This document shows positions 1 through 7,564 of a DNA stretch of 13,235 nt, in pieces. The position numbers and the translations under genes are program-made. How positions within the stretch are numbered: the first letter of the stretch is position 1; each line of letters opens with the position of its first letter. The notes beneath the pieces were generated by a model. It ran no database searches. It saw only the letters and a list, made by a program, of their open reading frames with translations, and had not been told where the DNA came from. The stretch is from an uncultured Collinsella sp. (lineage in GTDB: Bacteria > Actinomycetota > Coriobacteriia > Coriobacteriales > Coriobacteriaceae): the NCBI GenBank assembly GCA_958407465.1, contig CATYIV010000043.1, forward strand, positions 1-13,235, written 5' to 3'.

Positions 1-2795
1 CCTGCCGAGACGCCGGTCACAGTCGAAAGAATCAGGCTCATGTACTCGGCCTTCTTCTCCTCGGCCATCTCGTCCTGGTTCATACGCACCTCGCGAAGGG
101 CGCGGACCTGGGCGATGGACAGGGCGTCGACGTAGGGGTTGCGCACGCGGACGGCGCAACCGAGCACGCGGCGACGCTGCAGCGGCCACTCATCACCGAC
201 GATGGCAAGGACCCACTTACGCGTGAGCTGCATCTCGGTGAAGACCTTCTCGGACAGATCCTGGCGATCGCCCAGGTGCAGATACATCTTGGCGATGCGC
301 TGGTCGGTCTTGGCGATCGACATCTCGATGTTGTCGATAAAGGTGCGGAAGAACGGCCACTCCTGGTAGGCAGCCTTGAGCTGGTCAAGATCGCCAAGCT
401 GCTCGCAGGCGGTGCCCAGACCGTACCAAGCGGCCAGGTTAATGCGCGCCTGGCTCCAGCTGAAGATCCACGGGATGGTACGCAGGTCGTCGAGCGACTT
501 GGCACCCAAGCCGCGCTTGGCGGGACGCGAGCCGATCGGCAGCAGACCGACCTCGGTCAGCGGCGTCACGGTCGAGAACCATGGCGTAAAGTCCTCGGTG
601 TTCAGCAGGTCCAGATAGCGCTCGTGGCTTGCGGTGTTGAGCTTCTCGGCCATATCCCAGAACTTCTGCGTGGTCTCGGTGTTGGTCTTCTCGACACTCG
701 GGGCCGACTGCAAAAGCGTTGCGGCAGCAACGGACTCAACATGGCGCTGAGCCAGCGTGCGGTTACCGTAACGGGCAAAGATAACCTCGCCCTGCTCGGT
801 AAGCTTAAAGAAGCAGTTGACCGAACCCTTGGGCTGCGCCAGCACGGCCTTGTTGGCCGGGCCGCCGCCACGGCCCACGGCACCGCCGCGACCGTGCATG
901 AGCACCAGGTCGATATCGTTCTTCTCTGCCCACTTGGCGATGCGCTCCTGCGCGGAGTGCAGCGCGAGCATGGCCGTGGTAGGACCGGCATCCTTGGAAG
1001 AGTCGGAATAGCCCAGCATGACCTCCATGCGGCGGTTGGTCTGGGCAAGGCGCTTTTGCACCACGGGCAGCGTAAGCATCTGATCGAGCACGTCGACGCA
1101 GCCCTCGAGGTCCTCGAGCTGCTCGAACAACGGGATCACGTCGAGCTCGGGGACATCCTCCTCGTGTGCAAAGGACAGGTGCGCCAGCTCAAAGACGTCG
1201 GCCACATGCTGAGCGCTCTTGGTAAACGAGATGATGTAGCGGTGCGCCATCTTCTTGCCGTAGCGCTTTTGGATGGAGCCGATAGCGCGGAAGGTATCGA
1301 TGACCTCGCGCGTCATGGGCTGCAGGTCGCCATGGATACCGTTCTCGTGGATATCCTTAAGGGCGCGGGCATGCACCACGGAGTGCTGACGGAACTCCAT
1401 CTCGACCATATGGAAGCCGAAGGACTCGACCTGCCAGATGATGGTCTGGACCGGGCCGTAGGCAGCACGGACGGCACCGCAGGCGGCCAGCGAGCGCTGG
1501 ACGACGCGCAGGTCCTCCAGGAACTCATCGGCGCTGTGGTACATGGTGTCGGTGATACGACGGACGGTGGCGTTCAGGCGGTCGGCCATGACGAGCATGA
1601 CGGCGCGATGCGGCTCGTGCTCGGAGATCAGCTCGGCGCGGGCCGTGTAACGAGGGCTCATCTCGACCTGATGGTTCCACAGGTTAATGAGCTCGGCCGA
1701 CGGCTTGCTGTAGGTAGCCTCGAGCGTGAGGTTGCGGCCGATGTGGCGGCACTTGTCCTCGAGCTTGAGCACCATGTGCGTAAAGTACTTGGCGGCGACC
1801 TCACGGCTCACCTTGGCGGTGACGTTGGGGTTACCGTCGCGGTCGGAACCGATCCAGCTGCCGGGATGGAAGAACGCCGGGCACAGCGGCGGCACAGTAC
1901 CGGCCTTGTCGCCCAGCACCCAATCGTCAAAACGACGATAGATAACGGGGATAACGTCGAACAGCGTGTTATCGAAGATGTCGATGATGGTATCGGCTTC
2001 CTCGACCGGCGTGGGCTTCTTGAGCGCGATGGGACTCGTACGCACCAGGGCGTCGATCTCCTGCAGCATATGGCGCTCGTTCTCCACCAGGTCGGAGCCG
2101 CCCAGACGCGGACGCTCCTCCAGCAGGTTGGAGATACGGCGGATCTTGCCCTCGACGGCCTTACGACGGGCCTCGGTGGGATGTGCGGTAAAGACAGGGT
2201 GGAACTCGAGCTTGTCGAGCAGCTCGTTGGCACCCTCGACACCCAGCTCATTCACCAGCTGGTGATAGGCAACGGTAAGCTCGTTGGCAGGATCGACCTC
2301 GGTATCGGTCGACGCACCGGCCTCGCGCTCGCGCAGCTGCGCCACACGGTAGTTCTCCTCCGACAGGTTTGCCAGATGGAAAAAGCTCGTAAAGGCGCGA
2401 ACGATGACCTGCTGCTTATCGAGCGGCAGGCTGTCGATCAAATCGACGACCTCACGAAATGCCACGGCAGTGGGCTCGTCGGCGGTGGGCACGCCCTGCT
2501 CGTCGACGGCTTCGTCGGCAGCGCAGGTACCGGGGTTGCCGGCATTGACCACAATCTCGGCTGTCAAAATCTTGTCGAACAGGTCCGCGATCTCGGGATC
2601 ATACTCGCTAAGCACACGGCGCTCCAGGCGCAAGAACAGCGCCAGATTGTCGCGCAGCTCCTCGGGGATCTCGATCTCGGCGAGACGCTCCCTGGACTCG
2701 GCATTCGAGCCGATTCGGTTAACGAGGCGGTTGACCACGGCAGCGACGCGCGCCGCGGCTTCGGGTACAGACTGGTTGCTTAGGTTCTCAGCCAC
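1..2795 (-). CDS. ppc: Phosphoenolpyruvate carboxylase (3' end cut by window edge)
   Basis: Cytosolic enzyme that carboxylates phosphoenolpyruvate with bicarbonate to oxaloacetate, an anaplerotic step; in anaerobic gut bacteria it can feed succinate formation. The family signatures appear in order: VFTAHPTEARRK with catalytic His205, GSDRDGNPN, MLGYSDSSKDAG with Lys601, MHGRGGAVGRGGGP with His634 and Arg636, FTPWFSTVTPLTEVG, and RTIPWIFSWSQAR. The frame leaves the window while reading TVTGVSAG, which is where the family normally ends a few residues later in RNTG, so only about six codons are missing. I chose the GTG at 2795, which has GGGAGG four bases upstream. The in-frame ATG at 2807 has its GGAGG only one base away, which is too close. 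With about 937 residues it is somewhat longer than the E. coli enzyme. It appears monocistronic, with its own promoter at 2840-2845. Confidence 0.98.
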   Translation of the reverse strand, partial: MAENLSNQSVPEAAARVAAVVNRLVNRIGSNAESRERLAEIEIPEELRDNLALFLRLERRVLSEYDPEIADLFDKILTAEIVVNAGNPGTCAADEAVDEQGVPTADEPTAVAFREVVDLIDSLPLDKQQVIVRAFTSFFHLANLSEENYRVAQLREREAGASTDTEVDPANELTVAYHQLVNELGVEGANELLDKLEFHPVFTAHPTEARRKAVEGKIRRISNLLEERPRLGGSDLVENERHMLQEIDALVRTSPIALKKPTPVEEADTIIDIFDNTLFDVIPVIYRRFDDWVLGDKAGTVPPLCPAFFHPGSWIGSDRDGNPNVTAKVSREVAAKYFTHMVLKLEDKCRHIGRNLTLEATYSKPSAELINLWNHQVEMSPRYTARAELISEHEPHRAVMLVMADRLNATVRRITDTMYHSADEFLEDLRVVQRSLAACGAVRAAYGPVQTIIWQVESFGFHMVEMEFRQHSVVHARALKDIHENGIHGDLQPMTREVIDTFRAIGSIQKRYGKKMAHRYIISFTKSAQHVADVFELAHLSFAHEEDVPELDVIPLFEQLEDLEGCVDVLDQMLTLPVVQKRLAQTNRRMEVMLGYSDSSKDAGPTTAMLALHSAQERIAKWAEKNDIDLVLMHGRGGAVGRGGGPANKAVLAQPKGSVNCFFKLTEQGEVIFARYGNRTLAQRHVESVAAATLLQSAPSVEKTNTETTQKFWDMAEKLNTASHERYLDLLNTEDFTPWFSTVTPLTEVGLLPIGSRPAKRGLGAKSLDDLRTIPWIFSWSQARINLAAWYGLGTACEQLGDLDQLKAAYQEWPFFRTFIDNIEMSIAKTDQRIAKMYLHLGDRQDLSEKVFTEMQLTRKWVLAIVGDEWPLQRRRVLGCAVRVRNPYVDALSIAQVRALREVRMNQDEMAEEKKAEYMSLILSTVTGVSA

Positions 2796-2839
2796 GTTTC
2801 CTCCCATTCCTCCTTCTATGCACGTAACATGCGGTATTC

Positions 2840-2845
2840 ATTATA
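2840..2845 (-). promoter_or_regulatory. -10 box of the ppc promoter
   Basis: A perfect TATAAT reads on the minus strand, which predicts a start of transcription near 2833 and a leader of about 38 bases before the GTG start. No good -35 hexamer lies 16-18 bases upstream; the best is GTCGAA or TGTCGA. The promoter may therefore depend on an activator, possibly at the twin motifs centred at 2860 and 2895. Confidence 0.6.
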
Positions 2846-2854
2846 GGCGCTTGA

Positions 2855-2900
2855 GAAATACTTTCGACACTGATTGCGCTTTACCACACAAAAGTATTTT
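2855..2900 (-). promoter_or_regulatory. Twin near-palindromes upstream of ppc, possible operators
   Basis: Two related dyads sit 35 bases apart centre to centre. One is GAAATACTTTC at 2855-2865, with arms GAAA/TTTC around TAC. The other is AAAAGTATTTT at 2890-2900, with arms AAAA/TTTT around GTA. Relative to the predicted start of transcription they fall near -27 and -62, so the first would lie between the -35 and -10 positions. The repetition and placement suggest a regulator of ppc. No regulator is identified, and both are short AT-rich sites that could arise by chance. Confidence 0.35.
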
Positions 2901-2959
2901 CTGCATTGCAAAGGTTTTTGCCCTAAATGGTCGTATTTCTCGGTGGGCGGCATACGTAA

Positions 2960-2995
2960 ACGGGGGCATTCCGCATAAAAGCGAAACACCCCCGT
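2960..2995 (-). terminator. Hairpin terminator downstream of hisS
   Basis: Read on the minus strand, this is a 15-bp stem with a 6-base loop (TTTTAT). It starts with ACGGGGG pairing to CCCCCGT and includes three G-T wobbles that would be A-C mismatches on the other strand. It starts 57 bases past the hisS stop codon. Only TTTACG follows the stem, so the U-tract is weak; it may terminate inefficiently or mainly protect the 3' end. Confidence 0.6.
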
Positions 2996-3052
2996 AACAA
3001 TCGCTCTCCATGAGCAGGGCACGTTAGCAGGCCCGAAGCTCAAAAAGATGCG

Positions 3053-4366
3053 CTACAGGCGCTCGCGAACCGCCTCGACGACGTTGTCCAGATCGGCGAG
3101 CACCTCGTCATGGCTCTGCATGTCGCGCACTTTGACCTTGCCGGCGGCAAGCTCGTCGCCACCCAGGACCAAGATGAGCTTGGCGCCTACCTTATCGGCT
3201 TGCTTAAACTGGGCCTTGAGCGAACGACCCTGATAGTCGGCCTCGGTCACGATACCTGCGGCGCGAAGCTCCTGCGTAATGGCAAAGACGTTCTGACGCA
3301 GCTCCTTGCCGGCGTTGGCGACATAGACGCACGGGGCCTCATCGGCACCCAAATCGCTGCCAAAGGCCTGCAGGGCCAGCAGGGCGCGCTCAAAACCGAC
3401 AGCAAAGCCGACGCCCGCCGTGGGCTTGCCACCCTCGAGCTCGACCAGGCCATCGTAGCGGCCGCCGCCGCCGATGGAGCCGACGCCGGCGCCAGGGGCC
3501 TCGACCTCAAAGACAGTACGGGTGTAGTAGTCCAGGCCGCGCACCAAGGTGGGATCCTCGACATACTCGATACCGGCGGCATCCAGATAGCGCTTGACCT
3601 GCTCGTAGTGCTCGCGGCACTCATCGCACAGGTTGTCACCCATCAGCGGAGCCTCGGCCATGATCTCGCGGCAGTGGTCGTTCTTGCAGTCGAAGGCACG
3701 CAGCGGGTTGAGCTCGGCGCGCTCGCGGCACTCGTCACACATCTCGTCTGCGTGATCGAGGATGAACTGCTTGACCTGCTCGCGGTAAGCCGGACGGCAC
3801 TGGGCGTCACCCATCGAGTTGATGAGCAGACGAAGCTTGGAAAGATCGAAGCCCAGGCGCTTGTAGAACTCCATGAGCATGATGATGCACTCGGCGTCTG
3901 CCGCCGGATCGGGAGCGCCGAGCCACTCGATGCCCACCTGGTGGAACTGGCGCAGGCGGCCCTTCTGGGGACGCTCGCCGCGGAACATGGCCTCGGCGTA
4001 GTAAGCCTTAAACGGCGTGGAGCCCTGGGGCACCAGATTGTTCTCGACGACGGCGCGCACCACGCCGGCCGTGCCCTCGGGGCGAAGTGCCAGGCGCTGC
4101 TTGGGCTTGAGTTTGGTGTCGGTGCCCTCGGTAAAGACGCGCTCCAGGTTGGCACCGCTGAACACGCGGAACATTTCCTTGCGCACGACGTCGGTCGACT
4201 GGCCGATACCGTGGACAAACACGTCAACCTGCTCGATCGCGGGCGTCTCGATGGGTTTAAAACCAAACGGCTCGAACACGCCGGCCGCAATCTGCTGCAT
4301 CTTTTGCCAGGCGCGCATCTCGGCGCCGATAAGGTCGCGGGTTCCCTCCGCCTTCTGTGCCTGCAT
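3053..4366 (-). CDS. hisS: Histidyl-tRNA synthetase
   Basis: Class II aminoacyl-tRNA synthetase that charges tRNA-His in the cytosol. The 437 residues match the usual bacterial length. Visible motifs are GTRD at 8-11, the RPEGTAG segment at 95-101, motif 2 (MFRGERPQKGRLRQFHQVGIE) at about 127-147, the histidine A motif RGLDYYT at 276-282, GGGRYDGL at about 300-307, and motif 3 (GVGFAVGFERALL) at about 318-330. An anticodon-binding domain follows. The insertion domain carries CDEC at 210-213, Cys227, Cys232 and CDEC at 247-250, which looks like a zinc-binding element of the kind found in many Gram-positive HisRS. I chose the ATG at 4366 because AGGTG lies seven bases upstream; a TTG at 4372 in the same frame sits almost on that site. 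A -10 box lies at 4409-4414. Confidence 0.99.
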   Translation of the reverse strand: MQAQKAEGTRDLIGAEMRAWQKMQQIAAGVFEPFGFKPIETPAIEQVDVFVHGIGQSTDVVRKEMFRVFSGANLERVFTEGTDTKLKPKQRLALRPEGTAGVVRAVVENNLVPQGSTPFKAYYAEAMFRGERPQKGRLRQFHQVGIEWLGAPDPAADAECIIMLMEFYKRLGFDLSKLRLLINSMGDAQCRPAYREQVKQFILDHADEMCDECRERAELNPLRAFDCKNDHCREIMAEAPLMGDNLCDECREHYEQVKRYLDAAGIEYVEDPTLVRGLDYYTRTVFEVEAPGAGVGSIGGGGRYDGLVELEGGKPTAGVGFAVGFERALLALQAFGSDLGADEAPCVYVANAGKELRQNVFAITQELRAAGIVTEADYQGRSLKAQFKQADKVGAKLILVLGGDELAAGKVKVRDMQSHDEVLADLDNVVEAVRERL

Positions 4367-4408
4367 GGGCAAACACCTTTCTTTTGTATCGCGTCATAGG
4401 TAGTGGAC

Positions 4409-4414
4409 ATTATA
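4409..4414 (-). promoter_or_regulatory. -10 box of the hisS promoter
   Basis: TATAAT on the minus strand predicts a leader of about 36 bases before the hisS ATG. With normal 17-base spacing, the -35 position would fall at 4432-4437, inside the base of the long hairpin at 4431-4492. No recognisable -35 hexamer is present there. The leader is too short for a T-box riboswitch. Confidence 0.55.
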
Positions 4415-4430
4415 CGGCACAAAGCAGCAA

Positions 4431-4492
4431 CGCGGCGGCGCGCCTGACCGAACGAGGGTATGGGGACTCGTTCGGCCAGACGCGCCGCCGCG
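4431..4492 (-). repeat. 26-bp GC-rich hairpin between the MFS remnant and hisS
   Basis: Arms at 4431-4456 and 4467-4492 enclose a 10-base loop. On the minus strand every position pairs, including two G-T wobbles; on the plus strand those two are C-A mismatches, so the minus-strand RNA is the better-folded molecule. It begins 36 bases after the MFS remnant's stop and has no T-run behind it. It is therefore not a textbook intrinsic terminator, although it probably marks the 3' end of that transcript. Its base overlaps the expected -35 position of hisS. Confidence 0.6.
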
Positions 4493-4528
4493 GACGAAGC
4501 GGACAAGCGGCGATGCGCTTTGGCCTAC

Positions 4529-4978
4529 CTACTCCCCCGCCACGCTCGCGCGCAGCTTGGCGGCGATGGGCTCGGATGCCAGCAGGAACACGAGCATGAC
4601 CACGGAGCACGCCAGGCACACGATCCAGGTGCTCGCAAAGGAGCCCGAGACGGCAAAGAGCACATAGACCTGCCAAAGCTCACCCACAAAGCTCATGCCC
4701 GCGAGCACCGTCGAGGTGGCGATAACGGTAAGCGAGCCCAATACGCGGCCACTCACCTTATCGGCAACATGGCCGATAACGAGCGAACCCACGACACTCA
4801 CCACGGTGGAGATGGCATTGGAGATGTTGTACTGCGCAAGGGAAATGCCCAGGTCGCTGACGATCAGCGGCTGGAACAGGCTCATGCAGTTGACGAAAAT
4901 CGTGTAGCACGTGGCCATGATCACGAAGCCGGAGGTCACAACGAGCCAGCCGGGGAAGAACTTACGCTGCTGGGACAT
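4529..4978 (-). pseudogene. MFS transporter remnant with large internal in-frame deletion
   Basis: This reads as 149 residues, whereas a 12-helix MFS protein has about 400. Residues 1-111 look like the normal N-terminal part of an MFS carrier: FFPGWLVVTSGF leads into TM1 at about 9-29, TM2 spans 50-68, motif A reads GHVADKVSGRVLG at 69-81, and TM3 and the start of TM4 follow. From about residue 112 the sequence jumps to a single helix, TWIVCLACSVVMLVFLL, and a charged tail, SEPIAAKLRASVAGE, typical of the C-terminal end of TM12. TM5 to TM11 appear to have been lost with the frame kept. AAGGAG lies four bases before the ATG, so it could still be translated, but a working carrier is unlikely. 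The M20D gene upstream suggests a former peptide or acyl-amino-acid uptake pair. A natural short protein is less likely. Confidence 0.72.
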
Positions 4979-5005
4979 ACTGCTCCTTATTTAACAAACG
5001 AATAG

Positions 5006-5022
5006 CCGGCGCCGGGCGCCGG
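5006..5022. repeat. GC-rich perfect palindrome upstream of the MFS remnant
   Basis: CCGGCGCC and GGCGCCGG surround a single central G. It sits 28 bases upstream of the MFS ATG and touches the left end of hairpin element C. It could be a DNA-binding site or an extra cruciform next to the element. The function is unknown. Confidence 0.4.
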
Positions 5023-5106
5023 TAGTGCCCAAGATTGCCTTGAAAGACAAGGGCATAGGCCTTACGGCCATGCCCGCAGGCTTGAAAGGCAAGGTTGGGT
5101 GCTACC
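5021..5106 (+). repeat. Hairpin element C (structured repeat family)
   Basis: An 86-base imperfect hairpin between the M20D stop and the MFS remnant; its right arm contains the M20D stop codon. On the plus strand GGTAGTGCCCAA pairs with TTGGGTGCTACC through two wobbles. TTGCCTT pairs with AAGGCAA, then comes a tandem G-A/G-A internal loop (5042-5043 with 5084-5085). The apex is GGGCAT, a bulged A, GGCC, a TTAC tetraloop, GGCC and ATGCCC. The apical design matches element B in the same orientation. It lacks the 37-base 3' module that A and B share. The better-paired strand is antisense to both flanking genes. Confidence 0.65.
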
Positions 5107-6397
5107 GGTGGTCGGCGATATAGCCCAAAGCGACGGCGGTATAGGCCGCGGCGCCGAGAGGAAGCTCGGCATCGTTAAAACGTGCCTTGGGATGGTGCTG
5201 GGCAAAGTGTTCGTCCGTGTCGGTTACGGCCGCGCCCACGGTAAAGTACGCACTCGGAATCTCGCTCGAGATAAGCGCAAAGTCCTCACTCGCCATGGCA
5301 TGGAAAAGCGGCAAGAAAGCCACCTTGGGCAGCACTGCGCCCACGTAGCCAAGCGACGCCTGAGTCATATCGCTGTCGAGTACAAGCGGCGGAACATCCG
5401 AAAGCGTCTCGATGGTCGCCGGCGTACGATATGTTGCGGCAACGCCGTTAACGACCTCCGCGATGCGGGTCTTTAGGTGCTCCATGAGCTCAACATCAAA
5501 GCCGCGCAGCGTTCCCTCAAGCACGCAGGTGTCGGGGATGACGTTGGCCGCCAAGCCGCCGGCAAACTTACCAACGGTAAGTGCGACTTCCTTGGCCGCC
5601 GGCACCTCGCGGGAGATGAGCTCCTGAAGTGCCAGATGCACATGCACGCCGGCCGTGATGGGGTCGATGCAAATCTCGGGGCTCGAGCCATGGCCGCCCT
5701 TGCCTTGAAGCGTGATGCGAAAACCGTACACGCCCGAGAGCGCCGGGCTGCCGTAGAGCGCCAAACCAAGCGGCGACTGGCTATTGACATGCATGGCAAA
5801 GGCGACCTGAGGACGCGGGTTCTGCAGCAGACCGTCGGCGATGGCGGCGCGGGCACCCTCAAAGGTTTCCTCGCCCGGCTGGAACAGCAACTTAACCGTG
5901 GCGTTGGCATCAACAAGCTCTGCCTCGCGCGCTTTGAGCATACGAGCCGCACCAAGCAGCGCCGTCGCGTGCATATCGTGACCGCAAGCGTGCATGCAGC
6001 CGTTGGTGGATGCAAAGGGCTCGCCGGATTCCTCGGCAACGGGCAGGGCGTCCATGTCGCCACGGAGCATGATGACCGTACCGGCCTGCTCATTCGTGCA
6101 GACGCCATTACCCTGGGCCGCGGCGGCACCGGCGCCGACAAGGCCCACAACGCAGGAACCATCGACGAGCGTGGCAAACGGGATGTCCATCTCGGTCAGG
6201 CGCGCTTGGATATACGCAGAGGTCTGTGGGAGGCTATTACCCAGCTCGGGCATCTGGTGTAGATCGTGTCGCCACGCAGCGAGCTCGTCTGCAAAAGCCT
6301 GAGCTTCTGCAACAAGACCGTCACCGATAGCGGTCTGCACCGCTGCGGTGGCCTTGGGCGCTGATTGCGGTTGAAGATCGGACAAAGCTGGTGCCAT
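5102..6397 (-). CDS. M20D-family metal-dependent amidohydrolase
   Basis: This 431-residue cytosolic hydrolase belongs to the M20D peptidase family (hippurate, IAA-amino-acid and N-acyl-amino-acid amidohydrolases), which cleaves amide bonds of N-acyl or aminobenzoyl amino acids using two metal ions. Visible signatures are WRHDLHQMPELG at 42-53, RGDMDALPV at 112-120, MHACGHDMH at 135-143, LFQPGEE at 171-177, AMHV at 201-204, GKGGHGSSPE at 232-241, and the C-terminal MASEDFA and HHPKARFND. By family comparison the metal ligands would be Cys138, His140, Glu177, His203 and His401 or His402, with Glu176 as base. The ATG at 6397 has GGAGG six bases upstream; the frame stays open for 18 more codons but without a ribosome site. 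No signal peptide is seen. The exact substrate cannot be told. It is followed by element C and an MFS remnant. Confidence 0.93.
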   Translation of the reverse strand: MAPALSDLQPQSAPKATAAVQTAIGDGLVAEAQAFADELAAWRHDLHQMPELGNSLPQTSAYIQARLTEMDIPFATLVDGSCVVGLVGAGAAAAQGNGVCTNEQAGTVIMLRGDMDALPVAEESGEPFASTNGCMHACGHDMHATALLGAARMLKAREAELVDANATVKLLFQPGEETFEGARAAIADGLLQNPRPQVAFAMHVNSQSPLGLALYGSPALSGVYGFRITLQGKGGHGSSPEICIDPITAGVHVHLALQELISREVPAAKEVALTVGKFAGGLAANVIPDTCVLEGTLRGFDVELMEHLKTRIAEVVNGVAATYRTPATIETLSDVPPLVLDSDMTQASLGYVGAVLPKVAFLPLFHAMASEDFALISSEIPSAYFTVGAAVTDTDEHFAQHHPKARFNDAELPLGAAAYTAVALGYIADHR

Positions 6398-6427
6398 AGA
6401 TGCCCTCCAGTATCGTTTTTGCAGCAA

Positions 6428-6449
6428 GCACTTTGATAGCATAAAGTGC
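6428..6449. promoter_or_regulatory. Palindromic operator candidate at the M20D promoter
   Basis: GCACTTT and AAAGTGC form perfect 7-base arms around an 8-base centre, 30 bases upstream of the M20D ATG. The best -10 candidate, TATGCT on the minus strand at 6438-6443, lies inside the palindrome, with a weak -35 (CTTAAA) at 6460-6465. A protein bound here would block the promoter. The symmetry suits a dimeric repressor such as a TetR- or GntR-type protein, but no regulator gene is in the window. Confidence 0.5.
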
Positions 6450-6475
6450 AAGGTACTACTTTAAGGGCGAGGCAT

Positions 6476-6501
6476 AAAAAATGCCGCCCCGGGAGGGCGG
6501 C
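6476..6501 (-). terminator. Intrinsic terminator of the DMT permease gene
   Basis: GCCGCCC pairs with GGGCGGC around a 5-base loop, followed on the minus strand by ATTTTTTA. This is a textbook rho-independent terminator, starting 12 bases past the TAA stop of the permease gene. It separates that gene from the M20D gene. Confidence 0.92.
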
Positions 6502-6513
6502 GCAACAAGTTGT

Positions 6514-7497
6514 TTACAATTGCGGGCGCGGCTTTCGACGCAAAAAATCGAAGTGAGTCTCGCTCAAGATAATCGACAGGAAGATGAGCGCGAAGCCGGC
6601 GAGCAGGCGCGAGGTGAGCGCCTCCCCCATCAGCAGCACCGAGAACAGCACACCCGAAGGCGACTCCATCGAAAGGAGCAGCGAGCCCGTCGAGGCCGGG
6701 ACATGCGCCAGGCCGACGTTTTGGATGAGCAGAGCCACGCATGTGCAGCCCACCGAGAGAAACGCCATCGCAGTGATAAAGCTCGGCGTCCACACGGACA
6801 GAGGCGCTTGGGTCTCGAATAGCAGCGACGTTGCCAGGCTCAGCACGCCGTTGCCCACAAACATCCAAAACGTGATGACGTTGATGTCCATTTTGCGACC
6901 GTACTTGGCAGTCACCGCCATCTGGATGGCGAAAAAGACCGCACCCGCCAGCGTAATGACGTCACCGATGTTGAATTCAACGCTATCGAGCGCCACCAAA
7001 CCAATGCCCGCCAAGCACAGCAGTGCCGCGCCCAGGTTATAGCGGGTGAGTTTTTCGCCGCTCAGAAAATAGCTCGCGAACGGCACAAGGATGCAGTACG
7101 TGCCCGTCAAAAAAGCATTCTTGCCCGCCGTAGTATGTGCCAGACCGACCGTCTGCAACGCATAGGCCGCCCACATGAGCACGCCCATACTCAGGCCAAC
7201 GATCAGGTTGCGAGCGTTGAAATGTGCAATGATGCGCTTGTGGAAGACGGCAAACATGACCAACGCTGCGGGCAGAAAGCGTACATAGAGCAGCTCGAAC
7301 ACCGGAATGGTGTCGAGCGCATCCTTCATAGTGGTAAAGGAGTAGCCCCAGATAATCGCCACCGAAAGCAGCAGAACTTTCCAGAACAGCGGCGAGCGAG
7401 CGCCGGCGCCGCGGGAGGTGCCGCCCGCGCCTAGGTCCTCGCGAGCAACAGGGCTATCGGGCAAGTTTTCGATTTCGTTGGCAGCGTATTGGGCCAT
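6514..7497 (-). CDS. DMT superfamily permease (EamA type)
   Basis: This 327-residue inner-membrane protein has the two-repeat, ten-helix layout of EamA (drug/metabolite) transporters. A soluble N-terminal tail of about 37 residues comes before TM1 (LFWKVLLLSVAIIWGYSFT, about 37-55). The first repeat ends around 170 (CLAGIGLVAL) and the second begins with GDVITLAGAVFFAIQMAVTAKYG at about 178-200. Conserved EamA features include the W-G-x-x-F segment at 50-54, the helix with GKNAFLTGTYCILVPF at 125-140 and the E-S-P-x-G-V-L-F segment at 278-285. The tail FLRRKPRPQL is basic, as expected on the cytoplasmic side. The ATG has GAGG seven bases upstream. The gene is flanked by intrinsic terminators on both sides, so it is probably transcribed alone. 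The substrate cannot be told from sequence; amino-acid or metabolite export is usual. Confidence 0.93.
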   Translation of the reverse strand: MAQYAANEIENLPDSPVAREDLGAGGTSRGAGARSPLFWKVLLLSVAIIWGYSFTTMKDALDTIPVFELLYVRFLPAALVMFAVFHKRIIAHFNARNLIVGLSMGVLMWAAYALQTVGLAHTTAGKNAFLTGTYCILVPFASYFLSGEKLTRYNLGAALLCLAGIGLVALDSVEFNIGDVITLAGAVFFAIQMAVTAKYGRKMDINVITFWMFVGNGVLSLATSLLFETQAPLSVWTPSFITAMAFLSVGCTCVALLIQNVGLAHVPASTGSLLLSMESPSGVLFSVLLMGEALTSRLLAGFALIFLSIILSETHFDFLRRKPRPQL

Positions 7498-7564
7498 GGA
7501 ACATCCTCACACTCAAACTGGGCGTGGTGTCCGCACGCGTAAGGCTGCGTGCCGCCTCATGGTC

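Noticed and set aside
276..2783. Long plus-strand open frame (835 codons) opposite ppc
   Set aside because: It is the complement of a well-conserved PEP carboxylase. Its protein is rich in Leu, Gly, Val and Gln without recognisable domains, a known effect of GC-rich codon bias.
2796..2807. ATG at 2807 as the ppc start
   Set aside because: Its ribosome site is one base away, while the GTG at 2795 has GGAGG at a more workable distance of four bases; a minor uncertainty remains.
3110..4399. Plus-strand open frame opposite hisS
   Set aside because: The minus strand has every class II HisRS motif; the plus frame shows no domain and is an antisense shadow.
4367..4430. T-box riboswitch for hisS
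   Set aside because: The predicted leader is only about 36 bases, with no specifier stem, T-box sequence or terminator/antiterminator pair.
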